Of a stretch of 64,000 bases of DNA, positions 54,977 to 62,974 are shown piece after piece (positions within the stretch are counted from its first letter, which is position 1; each line of letters begins with the position of its first letter). Below the pieces are notes generated by a model. That model was not told where the DNA came from, did no database searches, and saw only the letters and a list, made by a program, of their open reading frames with translations. The position numbers and the translations under genes were made by a program. This stretch comes from Thermocaproicibacter melissae (GTDB lineage: Bacteria; Bacillota; Clostridia; Oscillospirales; Acutalibacteraceae), in NCBI RefSeq assembly GCF_024498295.1, contig NZ_CP101827.1, positions 872,001 through 936,000 on the forward strand, written 5' to 3'.

Positions 54977-56883
54977 TACTGTATCCTCCCAAACTGGCGC
55001 TCCAGTTCTTTTCTGGTCAGTATGAAAAATACCGGGCGGCCGTGGGGGCAATAACGAACTCCTTCACGCTCTGCACGGTGCACAAGGTCAATCAGTTCGC
55101 GCGAAGAGGCAGGGTCTCCTGCTTTTACCGCGGCACGGCAAGCTATGTTGTGATACAGCCAGTCCACTTTTTCCGTTGTAAGATCCGTTTTATTGGAAGC
55201 AAGGTAGCCGGCAATCTCCATGACAGCCTCCGCTACACCGTTTCCGCCGAGAATCATCGGCGCTGTGCGCACTAGGACTGTTCCCATGCCGAAATCTTCA
55301 ATCTCAAACCCTGCTTTTGCACAGATGTCAAGAGACTCGAGCACTGCGGAGTACTCATCTTTTGAAAGCGTAACCGAAACCGGCTCCAGTAAAAGCTGAC
55401 GGTCGCTTTCCCCGCTCTGCGCCTTCAGCTTTTCATAAAGAAGCCGCTCGTGCGCCGCGTGCTTATCCACAAATATGATATCATCGCCGCGCTCAAGAAG
55501 GATGTAGGTACCGAACGCCTCCCCAATCAGCCGCTCCGGCTTTTCTTCCGGAACAGCCGGTTCTGGCTCGGCGGTGTATTGCGGTTCCGGCTCAGGCACT
55601 TTTTCGCTTTTTTCCGATACAGGCGGTTGCGATGGTTTTAGCGGCTTTGCAGCAGGCTCTTCTTCGCTGAATTCAATATCCGGTGCTTTTACTGCCGCAT
55701 GAAAGGACATCGCCGGAACGGCCTTCGGTACGGTTGGAATTGGCTGTTCCCTGACCGTAGGTACAATGTGGACCGGTTTTTCCGGCTCTGTCTTTTGCTT
55801 TGGGAGCGGCGCCGAAAAACGCATCTGCATTGGCGGTGTTTCGCGTTTTTTCGGCTGCACGGCGGAATCAGCAAGCTTTAGAATATGAGGCTTGTCCCCC
55901 ACGTTCAACGCGGCTTTCACTCCGTGGTAGACAGCGTCAAAAATCGGGCGCTCATTGAGAAAGCGGACTTCGATTTTGGACGGATGCACATTGACATCCA
56001 CCGCTTCAAGCGGAACGGTAAGGTGCAGCACACAGGCAGGAACCTTTCCCACCATCAGCGAACCCTTAAAGGCTTCTTCGAGGGCCACCATGGCGGTGCG
56101 GGTTTTTACATAACGCCCGTTGATAAAAAAGTTTTGCATACTGCGGTTCGGGCGAGCAGCCGCAGGGCTGCTGATGAATCCGAAAGCCTTTACACCGTTT
56201 AACTCGTAATCAAGCGGGATGAGACTTTCGGTAAACTCTCTGCCAAAGACAGCATAAACAGCAGATTTCAGATTTCCGTCACCGGGGGTACGCAATGTTT
56301 CACGCCCGTCGCGCAGGAATCGGAATGAAACCTCCGGATGGGCAAGGGCCTCTTTGTCCACAACGGCGGCTACCGCGTTGCCCTCCGTGATGTCCTTTTT
56401 CAGGAACTTCATTCGGGCGGGCGTATTGTAGAACAGGTCACGCACTACGATAGTTGTTCCTTCGGCGCAGCCAGCGTCTTCACAGTATTGTTCTCTCCCG
56501 CCCTCGATTCCGTACCTTGTTCCGGCAAGCTCATCCGCCGTGCGCGTCAGCATTTCGACGCGGGCAACCGCGGCAATCGAGGCGAGTGCCTCTCCGCGGA
56601 AGCCAAGTGTACCGATTGCCCGCAAATCATCTTTTCCGGCAATCTTGCTGGTTGCATGGCTTAAAAAAGCGACAGGCACATCTTCGCGCGCGATGCCGCA
56701 GCCGTTGTCCGTCACGCGCAGGTAAGTAACCCCTCCATTGCGTATCTCGACTGTAACGGCGGTTGCACCGGCATCAATGGAGTTTTCAATCAATTCCTTG
56801 ATGGCGGACGCCGGACGCTCCACCACCTCGCCGGCCGCAATCAGGTCGGCAATATGCTTATCAAGGACATTGATTTTTCCCAT
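54976..56883 (-). CDS. mutL: DNA mismatch repair protein MutL
   Basis: A 635-residue GHKL ATPase: IAAGEVVERPASAIKELIENSIDAG (in two blocks), DNGCGI, ATSKI and LGFRGEAL. A Pro/Glu-rich linker spans about residues 330-435, then the C-terminal endonuclease domain. The metal-site motif DKHAAHERLLYE fits D(Q/M)HA-x2-E-x4-E with Lys for Gln, and CPHGRPVFF ends the protein. So it is of the nicking type found in organisms without MutH. It follows mutS by 28 bases. Confidence 0.96.
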   Translation of the reverse strand: MGKINVLDKHIADLIAAGEVVERPASAIKELIENSIDAGATAVTVEIRNGGVTYLRVTDNGCGIAREDVPVAFLSHATSKIAGKDDLRAIGTLGFRGEALASIAAVARVEMLTRTADELAGTRYGIEGGREQYCEDAGCAEGTTIVVRDLFYNTPARMKFLKKDITEGNAVAAVVDKEALAHPEVSFRFLRDGRETLRTPGDGNLKSAVYAVFGREFTESLIPLDYELNGVKAFGFISSPAAARPNRSMQNFFINGRYVKTRTAMVALEEAFKGSLMVGKVPACVLHLTVPLEAVDVNVHPSKIEVRFLNERPIFDAVYHGVKAALNVGDKPHILKLADSAVQPKKRETPPMQMRFSAPLPKQKTEPEKPVHIVPTVREQPIPTVPKAVPAMSFHAAVKAPDIEFSEEEPAAKPLKPSQPPVSEKSEKVPEPEPQYTAEPEPAVPEEKPERLIGEAFGTYILLERGDDIIFVDKHAAHERLLYEKLKAQSGESDRQLLLEPVSVTLSKDEYSAVLESLDICAKAGFEIEDFGMGTVLVRTAPMILGGNGVAEAVMEIAGYLASNKTDLTTEKVDWLYHNIACRAAVKAGDPASSRELIDLVHRAEREGVRYCPHGRPVFFILTRKELERQFGRIQ

Positions 56884-56911
56884 AACGCACCTCCCTGCCG
56901 CTTACAAAAAT

Positions 56912-59530
56912 TCACTGTGCCAGCTTGGACAGTTCAAACAGCGTGTTCATACATTCAATCGGCGTCAGTGTATTGACGTCTAAGGTTTTGAGTCGTTCCA
57001 TAATCTCCACTTCATTCGGCGGAGTCAGAGCAATCTGCCCGTTTTCTTCCTCTGTGTTTCGCTGTGCCGCAAGGCGCACCGGCATGGAAACATCTTTGCC
57101 TTCGTTGATTTCTTTCAAAATCTGCTTTGCTCTTTCGATGATGACATTCGGCACTCCAGCGAGCTTTGCAACTTCGATGCCGTAGCTATCATCGGCACCG
57201 CCGCGCACAATGCGGCGAAGGAATGTAATATCGTCGCCGCGCTTTTTCACGGCGATGTTGTAGTTTTTTACGCCGGGAATTAAGCCTTCCAGCGCGGTGA
57301 GTTCATGGTAATGCGTCGCAAACAGCGTCTTTGCGCCGAGGCGCTTTTTGTCCGCTACATATTCGAGGACGGCGCGTGCAATGCTCATTCCGTCAAAAGT
57401 CGATGTGCCGCGGCCGATCTCGTCGAGAATCAAAAGGCTGTCTGACGTTGCATTTTTTACAATATCAGCCACCTCGGCCATTTCCACCATGAAGGTGGAC
57501 TGCCCCGCCGCCAAATCGTCGGAAGCGCCGACACGGGTGAAGATTGCGTCCGTAATCCCGATTTCCGCACTGGAAGCGGGCACAAAGCAGCCAATCTGCG
57601 CCATAATCACGATCAGCGCGATTTGACGCATATAAGTCGATTTTCCCGCCATGTTCGGGCCGGTAATGATTGCAACGCGGTTTTCGTCCTTGTCGAGCAA
57701 TACATCGTTCGGAACAAAAGGCTCCTCGAGGAGTGCTTCGACAACCGGATGACGGCTTTCTTTCAAAACGATTCTGCCGCTGAGGTTCACAACGGGTCTG
57801 ACATAGTTCCGATCAACAGAAACCTGCGCCAGAGAAAGCAACACGTCTAGCCTTGCAACAGCCTGCGCCGTGCGCTGCACGCGTTCCATCTGCGCCGCGA
57901 CCTGCTTTCGCACAGAGGTAAACAATTCATATTCCAGCTGAACGGATTTGTCGTGTGCGCCGAGAATTCGGCCTTCCAGTTCCTTCAGCTCCGGTGTGAT
58001 GAAGCGTTCGCAGTTGGTCAAGGTCTGTTTTCTGATGTATTCCGGAGGCACTTGGTCCTTGTATGCGTTTGTGACTTCTATGTAATAGCCAAATACCCGG
58101 TTGTAGCCGACTTTGAGCTTTGGGATTCCCGTGCGCTCGCGTTCCTTCGCTTCAATCTTCGCAATGATGCCGCGCCCGTCCGTCATATCGCCCTTGAGCT
58201 GGTCCAGTTCTTCGCTGAACCCGGGCTTGATAATTCCGCCTTCACGAACGGAAAACGGCGGTTCTTCCACAATGGCGCTTTCAATCAGTTCATGAACATC
58301 TTCAAGGCCGTCGATTTCCTCGTATATCTTGCAAAGCAAATCCGATTTACAGTCTTTCAGCAAATGTTTCAAAGTCGGAAGCTTTGCCGCGGCATCCGAG
58401 AGGCTACGCAGCTCCCTGCCGTTTGCGGAACCATAAACAATGCGGGACATCAGGCGCTCAAGGTCATGAATCCCGTAGAGTTGCTCCGAAAGGCTGTCGC
58501 GGAGAATGCTGTCGCGCGTCAATTCCTCCACAGCGTTTAAGCGCCGGGTGATGGCCGCAGGATTTAGCAGAGGACGTTCCACCCAGCTGCGGATAAGGCG
58601 TTTGCCCATCGGAGTGCGTGTGCGGTCAAGCACCCACAGAAGTGAACCGCGCTTTTCCTTGCTTCGCATGGTTTCCAGCAGTTCAAGGTTGCGGCGTGTC
58701 GTCAGATTCAGACGCATGAACTGCTCGCCGCTGTAAAGGTCAATGGAATCCATGCTTTCAAGGCCTGTGCGTTCCGTCTCTTTCAGGTAGCCGAGCAAAG
58801 CGCCAAGCGCACCCTCAATTTCGGGCTTGTCCGCAAGGTCCAGCTCCTCCGGCGACTTATGGAATTGCTCCGTAAGAACTGGAACAGCAGACTGGGAATC
58901 AAACTTTTCGCTGTCAAGCAGTTCAAGGCTCGCGTTCAGGCGGTTCTTGATAAATTCGGGAAGGGCGGATAAATCGAGTGCGCCCTGATTGATGAGAATT
59001 TCCCTCGGGGAAAAGCGAGACAGTTCATTGCAAAGCTGTTCTGTCAGTGCTGCGGCGTCCTTTGCAGAAAGTTTCGTCGCATGAAGCTCGCCCGTTGAAA
59101 CATCGGCAAAACAGACACCGGCTCGGTTTCCCTGCACATTCAGCGAGCAAATAAAATTATTCCGCGCTTCGTCGAGCATGCTGCTTTCCAGCACCGTGCC
59201 CGGCGTAATCACGCGGATGATGTCTCTTTTCACAAGTCCTTTTGCGAGAGCGGGGTCTTCCAGCTGCTCGCAGATGGCGACCTTGTAACCCTTTGCAATC
59301 AGCTTTGCAACATAAGTTTCGTAGCTGTGAAACGGTACACCGCACATCGGCGCGCGCTCCGGCTGACCGCAGTCTCTCCCAGTAAGGGTAAGATCCAGTT
59401 CCCGGGACGCAAGCTTCGCGTCATCATAGAACATTTCATAGAAGTCGCCGAGGCGGAAAAACAGGATCGTGTCCGGGTTTTTCTTTTTGATTTCAAAGTA
59501 CTGCTGCATCATGGGAGAAAGTGATGCCAT
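56912..59530 (-). CDS. mutS: DNA mismatch repair protein MutS
   Basis: An 872-residue mismatch-recognition ATPase. The start SPMMQQYFEIKK...FRLGDFYEMFYDDA contains the mismatch-reading Phe-x-Glu (FYEMF). The ATPase domain has Walker A GPNMAGKSTYMRQ, Walker B LLILDEIGRGTSTFDG and the FATHYHEL loop. The C-terminal helix-turn-helix aids dimer formation. A GGGAGGCGG site precedes the ATG. Confidence 0.97.
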   Translation of the reverse strand: MASLSPMMQQYFEIKKKNPDTILFFRLGDFYEMFYDDAKLASRELDLTLTGRDCGQPERAPMCGVPFHSYETYVAKLIAKGYKVAICEQLEDPALAKGLVKRDIIRVITPGTVLESSMLDEARNNFICSLNVQGNRAGVCFADVSTGELHATKLSAKDAAALTEQLCNELSRFSPREILINQGALDLSALPEFIKNRLNASLELLDSEKFDSQSAVPVLTEQFHKSPEELDLADKPEIEGALGALLGYLKETERTGLESMDSIDLYSGEQFMRLNLTTRRNLELLETMRSKEKRGSLLWVLDRTRTPMGKRLIRSWVERPLLNPAAITRRLNAVEELTRDSILRDSLSEQLYGIHDLERLMSRIVYGSANGRELRSLSDAAAKLPTLKHLLKDCKSDLLCKIYEEIDGLEDVHELIESAIVEEPPFSVREGGIIKPGFSEELDQLKGDMTDGRGIIAKIEAKERERTGIPKLKVGYNRVFGYYIEVTNAYKDQVPPEYIRKQTLTNCERFITPELKELEGRILGAHDKSVQLEYELFTSVRKQVAAQMERVQRTAQAVARLDVLLSLAQVSVDRNYVRPVVNLSGRIVLKESRHPVVEALLEEPFVPNDVLLDKDENRVAIITGPNMAGKSTYMRQIALIVIMAQIGCFVPASSAEIGITDAIFTRVGASDDLAAGQSTFMVEMAEVADIVKNATSDSLLILDEIGRGTSTFDGMSIARAVLEYVADKKRLGAKTLFATHYHELTALEGLIPGVKNYNIAVKKRGDDITFLRRIVRGGADDSYGIEVAKLAGVPNVIIERAKQILKEINEGKDVSMPVRLAAQRNTEEENGQIALTPPNEVEIMERLKTLDVNTLTPIECMNTLFELSKLAQ

Positions 59531-59560
59531 GCTTACCGCCTCCCTTCAAACAAGTATTTC

Positions 59561-59971
59561 TCAGTGGCATCCACTGCAGGAACCGCAGTTGCCGCTGCAG
59601 GAAGATTCCTGATAATCCGCAGTATCGGGGTCCACGCCGTTGGCGCTCTGGGAAATAATGGCGTCAACGCGGCGCAGAAGAAGGTCAAAATCTTTCCTCG
59701 CCTCGTTATAGGCAATCATACGCGGATTTTTCATAATGGTTTCATAAAGGCCGTTAAGCTCCGTTTGGTATGCTCTGAGTTTTTCCTCGTCGCGTTCCGG
59801 CTTCTGCATCTCATTTTGAATGGACATGCGCTTGAGATTATACTGACCGATAAGGTCCTGCAGTTCTTTGTCTTCGTCTGCAGCCTGCAGTGCCAACTGC
59901 GTTTTCAGATAGCGCTCATCCTTCTGGATAGCCTTGCCGATTGCTCTTGCCTGTTCGATAATATTATCCAT
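59561..59971 (-). CDS. YlbF/YmcA-family protein with Cys-rich tail (RicA/RicF-like)
   Basis: A 136-residue helical protein of the YlbF/YmcA family (IIEQARAIGKAIQKDERYL, NLKRMSIQNEMQ). In B. subtilis the family members RicA and RicF join RicT in an Fe-S-bearing complex that adjusts RNase Y processing. The tail CSGNCGSCSGCH has four Cys in a row of spaced pairs and could hold metal or a cluster. Gene order miaB - this gene - mutS - mutL mirrors B. subtilis miaB-ymcA-cotE-mutS-mutL, so it is probably the positional equivalent of ymcA (ricA). Confidence 0.85.
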   Translation of the reverse strand: MDNIIEQARAIGKAIQKDERYLKTQLALQAADEDKELQDLIGQYNLKRMSIQNEMQKPERDEEKLRAYQTELNGLYETIMKNPRMIAYNEARKDFDLLLRRVDAIISQSANGVDPDTADYQESSCSGNCGSCSGCH

Positions 59972-59995
59972 TTATATACTCCTTAATTTCTGGAT

Positions 59996-61420
59996 TTATT
60001 GGATTAACTCGCCGCGCAGAATCCAGTTGCGTGCGGCGGTGATTTTTACCTCTGCAAAATTGCCGATGAGTTCTTTGCTGCCCTCGAACAAAACGATGAC
60101 GTTACCGTCCGTGCGGCCGCATAAAAGGCCGTCTTTCTCGTTTTGCTTTTCAACGAGCACCCGATAAGTCTTTCCGACTTCCTTCGCACAACGCTCCGCG
60201 GAAATCTTCTCCTGCTCGGCACAAAGCTCCTGAAGCCATCTGGCTTTTTCCTCATAGGGCACTGGGTCGGGCAGGCGTGCAGCCCGTGTTCCTTCGCGCG
60301 GCGAATAGATAAAGGTAAACAGAGAAGTGAACCCAACCTCGCGGACAAGGCTTACGGTTTCACGGAACTCTTCATAAGTTTCCCCGGGAAAACCGACAAT
60401 AATGTCTGTTGTAAGAGAAAGATCCGGAATTTTCTTGCGGGCGTACTCTACCAGCGCGAGATACTTCTCTCGCGTATATCCGCGGTTCATCTCTTTCAGA
60501 ATTCTGTTGCTGCCGGCCTGCACCGGAAGGTGAAGATGATGGCAGATGTGTCTGCCTTCCGCCATGGTGTCAATCAGCTCATGGGTCGCATCTTTCGGGT
60601 GGGACGTCATGAACCTGAGACGGTAATCTCCGTCCACAGCGTCAAGCATCCGCAAAAGCTGCGAAAAGTTGATTGGACGTTCCAGCTTTTTGCCGTAAGA
60701 ATTTACATTCTGCCCCAAAAGGGTAATGTCTTTATAACCATCTGCCACAATGGAACGAAATTCGTCAAGAATTGCCTCAGGTTCGCGGCTTCTTTCCCTT
60801 CCACGGACATACGGCACAATGCAGTAGGAGCAGAAATTGTCGCACCCATACATGACGGTGAGCCAAGCACGCGTTGTACCGTCACGGTGGATTGGAAGGC
60901 CTTCCACGATGCGGGCATCTTCCTGCTCGTCTCCGCGTTCAAAAACACGGCGGCTTGCCGTCAACGCCGTCCAAAGCAGTTCCGGAAAGCGATGAAGAAC
61001 GTGGGTTCCGAATACAAGGTTGACAAATGGAAATTTTTGCTTGATATGCTCTGAGGCCTGCTTTTCTTCCATCATGCAGCCGCACAATGAAATAATCAGC
61101 GACGGATGACGGCGTTTCAGATCCTTAAGCGCACCAACATTTCCGAACACACGATTCTCCGCATGCCCCCGAACCGCACAAGTGTTGAACAGAATGAAAT
61201 CGGCTTCTTCTTCATCCTCGGTGAAAGAGAAACCCATCTGGGCCAGAAAGCCCTTTATTTTTTCACTGTCAGCTACATTCTGCTGACAGCCGTATGTGTG
61301 AACAAGGGCCATCGGCACCTTGCCACGCTTGCGGACCTGCATGATTTTTCGGACTTCAGAAATATAAAACTCCTTCGGATGCTGTGGCTCCGGCAGACGC
61401 TCCGACAAATTGTTTTTCAA
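59996..61420 (-). CDS. miaB: tRNA-2-methylthio-N6-dimethylallyladenosine synthase
   Basis: A 474-residue radical-SAM methylthiotransferase that adds the methylthio group to i6A37 of tRNA. The N-terminal domain holds three cluster cysteines (Cys45 in TYGCQQN, Cys81 in NTCAVRGHAEN, and one in SLCGCMM). The radical-SAM motif is CDNFCSYCIVPYVRGRE, and a TRAM domain ends the protein. The start is TTG, nine bases after GGAGGAA. It opens the long minus-strand cluster behind a good promoter. Confidence 0.96.
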   Translation of the reverse strand: MKNNLSERLPEPQHPKEFYISEVRKIMQVRKRGKVPMALVHTYGCQQNVADSEKIKGFLAQMGFSFTEDEEEADFILFNTCAVRGHAENRVFGNVGALKDLKRRHPSLIISLCGCMMEEKQASEHIKQKFPFVNLVFGTHVLHRFPELLWTALTASRRVFERGDEQEDARIVEGLPIHRDGTTRAWLTVMYGCDNFCSYCIVPYVRGRERSREPEAILDEFRSIVADGYKDITLLGQNVNSYGKKLERPINFSQLLRMLDAVDGDYRLRFMTSHPKDATHELIDTMAEGRHICHHLHLPVQAGSNRILKEMNRGYTREKYLALVEYARKKIPDLSLTTDIIVGFPGETYEEFRETVSLVREVGFTSLFTFIYSPREGTRAARLPDPVPYEEKARWLQELCAEQEKISAERCAKEVGKTYRVLVEKQNEKDGLLCGRTDGNVIVLFEGSKELIGNFAEVKITAARNWILRGELIQ

Positions 61421-61471
61421 ACAGAAATTCCTCCGTTTAACTCAGTTTGCAACAAATTTGCATTATTGTTC

Positions 61472-61500
61472 ATTATATCATAGCCCGCTGGGCACTGCAA
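61472..61500 (-). promoter_or_regulatory. Promoter of the miaB cluster
   Basis: On the minus strand TTGCAG (61500-61495) and a perfect TATAAT (61477-61472), spaced by 17 bases, about 50 bases before the miaB start. Confidence 0.8.
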
Positions 61501-61557
61501 GAAGGATGCCCTGCCATCTACGGTGCAGAAAAGAGGAAAAGCGCTGGAATCCTGTGA

Positions 61558-61589
61558 GTTGATACATCCGCTTTTCCGGATATATCAAC
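61558..61589. repeat. Imperfect inverted repeat
   Basis: A 13-base arm pair (61558-61570 with 61577-61589), 12 of 13 paired, with loop CTTTTC. No T run follows, so it does not look like a terminator. Confidence 0.6.
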
Positions 61590-61614
61590 AAGAATCTCTA
61601 GCAAGAATCTCTAG
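61589..61614. repeat. Tandem 13-base direct repeat
   Basis: CAAGAATCTCTAG occurs twice without a gap (61589-61601, 61602-61614), beginning at the last bases of the inverted repeat. Confidence 0.85.
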
Positions 61615-61906
61615 AAATGAATTTTGAAAAGCTGTTTTTGTTGAACCACACTGCATTTTGTGATATTATCGTATAATGTTATGGAAAAACACGCCCAGGT
61701 TACTATTAGCGTTCGTTACATTTTATGTGGCAAGCAAGCATCCCAATTCTTTTCAGAACTAAAGCGCATTGAGAGTTATGACGACATCACAAAGTGGTTT
61801 ATAGTTTTAATAAAATTTGGTTGCAAATGTTGCTGCAGACAAAGGGGGCACATTTTCTATTCTGATAGATTTTATAAATTTTTTGTGATGAATATGATTT
61901 AACTAC

Positions 61907-61941
61907 TTCGATACATGTTGCAGCTAGTACCATGTATCGAA
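61907..61941 (+). terminator. Terminator-like hairpin in the leader of the Stealth gene
   Basis: A perfect 11-bp stem (61907-61917 with 61931-61941), 13-base loop, followed by AAATTTTTC. The AGGGAGG ribosome site follows within ten bases. It may end upstream transcription or attenuate the locus. Confidence 0.55.
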
Positions 61942-61963
61942 AAATTTTTCAGGGAGGCTCACA

Positions 61964-62950
61964 ATGCCAGACATAGATTTTGTGATTACCTGGGTTGATG
62001 GGAATGATCCCAATTGGCGTGCAGAGAAGCAACGATTCCAATTGACGCAGGATAGCGATGACAGAGACATTCGCTACCGTGACTGGAACACTTTGCGCTA
62101 CTGGTTCCGTGCTGTCGAAAATTACGCTCCGTGGGTAAACCGCGTCCATTTTGTAACATGGGGGCATATTCCTGCTTGGCTAAATGTTAATAATCCAAAG
62201 CTCCACATTGTTCGGCATAGTGATTATATACCATCCGAGTATCTTCCCACATTTAACTCCCACCCTATTGAACTGAATTTACATCGTATTCCGGGATTAA
62301 CCGAACAATTTGTTTACTTTAATGATGATACGTTTTTAAATGCCCCTGTGAAGCCGACCGATTTCTTTCGGAACGGGATTCCTGTCGACCAGCTTATCTT
62401 TGATGTAGGATATCCGTCGGATAATCAAATCTCCGAAATTACCTACAACAATTACCGGCTCATCAGCAAATACGTAGATAAGCGAAAAATGCTGTGCCGT
62501 GATGCCAGAAAAATATTTTATCCATTGTATGGATTACCGGGACTGAAAAATCTATTCGTCCTGCCTTTTCCATATTTCACAGGTTTTTATAATCATCATC
62601 TCCCTATCAGCTTTACAAAAACAGCCTTTGAGCAGATGTGGGCACAGGAATATTCTGCTTTTGATGAAACCTGCCGGCATCGCTTTCGTACCAGTTCCGA
62701 TATCAGCCCTTGGGTAATTCGTTATTGGAACCTAGCACAAGGAAATGTGATTCCTTGTTCCTATCGTCACGGGAAAATTTTTGAAATTTCCAGCCATAAT
62801 AAAAAGATGTATCATGCGCTTTTACATTCCCGCTACAAAATGATTTGTTGCAATGACGGTGCTTCAGATTTTGATTTTGATGAAGTACGTTCCCAATTAA
62901 TAACTGTATTTGAAACAAAGCTTCCAAAGAAAAGCAGTTTTGAAATTTAA
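61964..62950 (+). CDS. Stealth-family capsular polysaccharide phosphotransferase
   Basis: A 328-residue protein with the conserved Stealth regions in order: DIDFVITWVDGNDPNW (CR1), RDWNTLRYWFRAVENYAPWVNRVHFVT and LNLHRIPGLTEQFVYFNDDTFL (CR2), a CR3-like NHHLPISFTKTAFEQMW, and a short CR4-like end. Stealth proteins are hexose-1-phosphate transferases that build phosphate-linked capsule or wall polymers. No membrane segment is seen. AGGGAGG precedes the ATG. The next gene encodes a polymerase- or ligase-like membrane protein, so a surface-glycan locus begins here. Confidence 0.92.
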   Translation: MPDIDFVITWVDGNDPNWRAEKQRFQLTQDSDDRDIRYRDWNTLRYWFRAVENYAPWVNRVHFVTWGHIPAWLNVNNPKLHIVRHSDYIPSEYLPTFNSHPIELNLHRIPGLTEQFVYFNDDTFLNAPVKPTDFFRNGIPVDQLIFDVGYPSDNQISEITYNNYRLISKYVDKRKMLCRDARKIFYPLYGLPGLKNLFVLPFPYFTGFYNHHLPISFTKTAFEQMWAQEYSAFDETCRHRFRTSSDISPWVIRYWNLAQGNVIPCSYRHGKIFEISSHNKKMYHALLHSRYKMICCNDGASDFDFDEVRSQLITVFETKLPKKSSFEI

Positions 62951-62974
62951 AAACAACGCCAGGAGGATACTTTC

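Larger units (their letters stand above)
61501..61963. other. Intergenic region before the polysaccharide locus
   Basis: About 460 bases with no convincing gene. It holds an inverted repeat (61558-61589), a 13-base tandem repeat (61589-61614) and a terminator-like hairpin (61907-61941) just before the Stealth gene. TATAAT-like runs near 61660-61680 may hold a promoter (TGATATTATCGTATAATG region), unassigned. A small frame of about 70 codons from 61681 has no ribosome site and a Cys/Lys/Phe-heavy composition. Confidence 0.5.

Noticed and set aside
61681-61902. Possible small protein of about 73 residues before the Stealth gene
   Set aside because: No ribosome site, odd composition and no recognised motif; cannot be supported without comparison.
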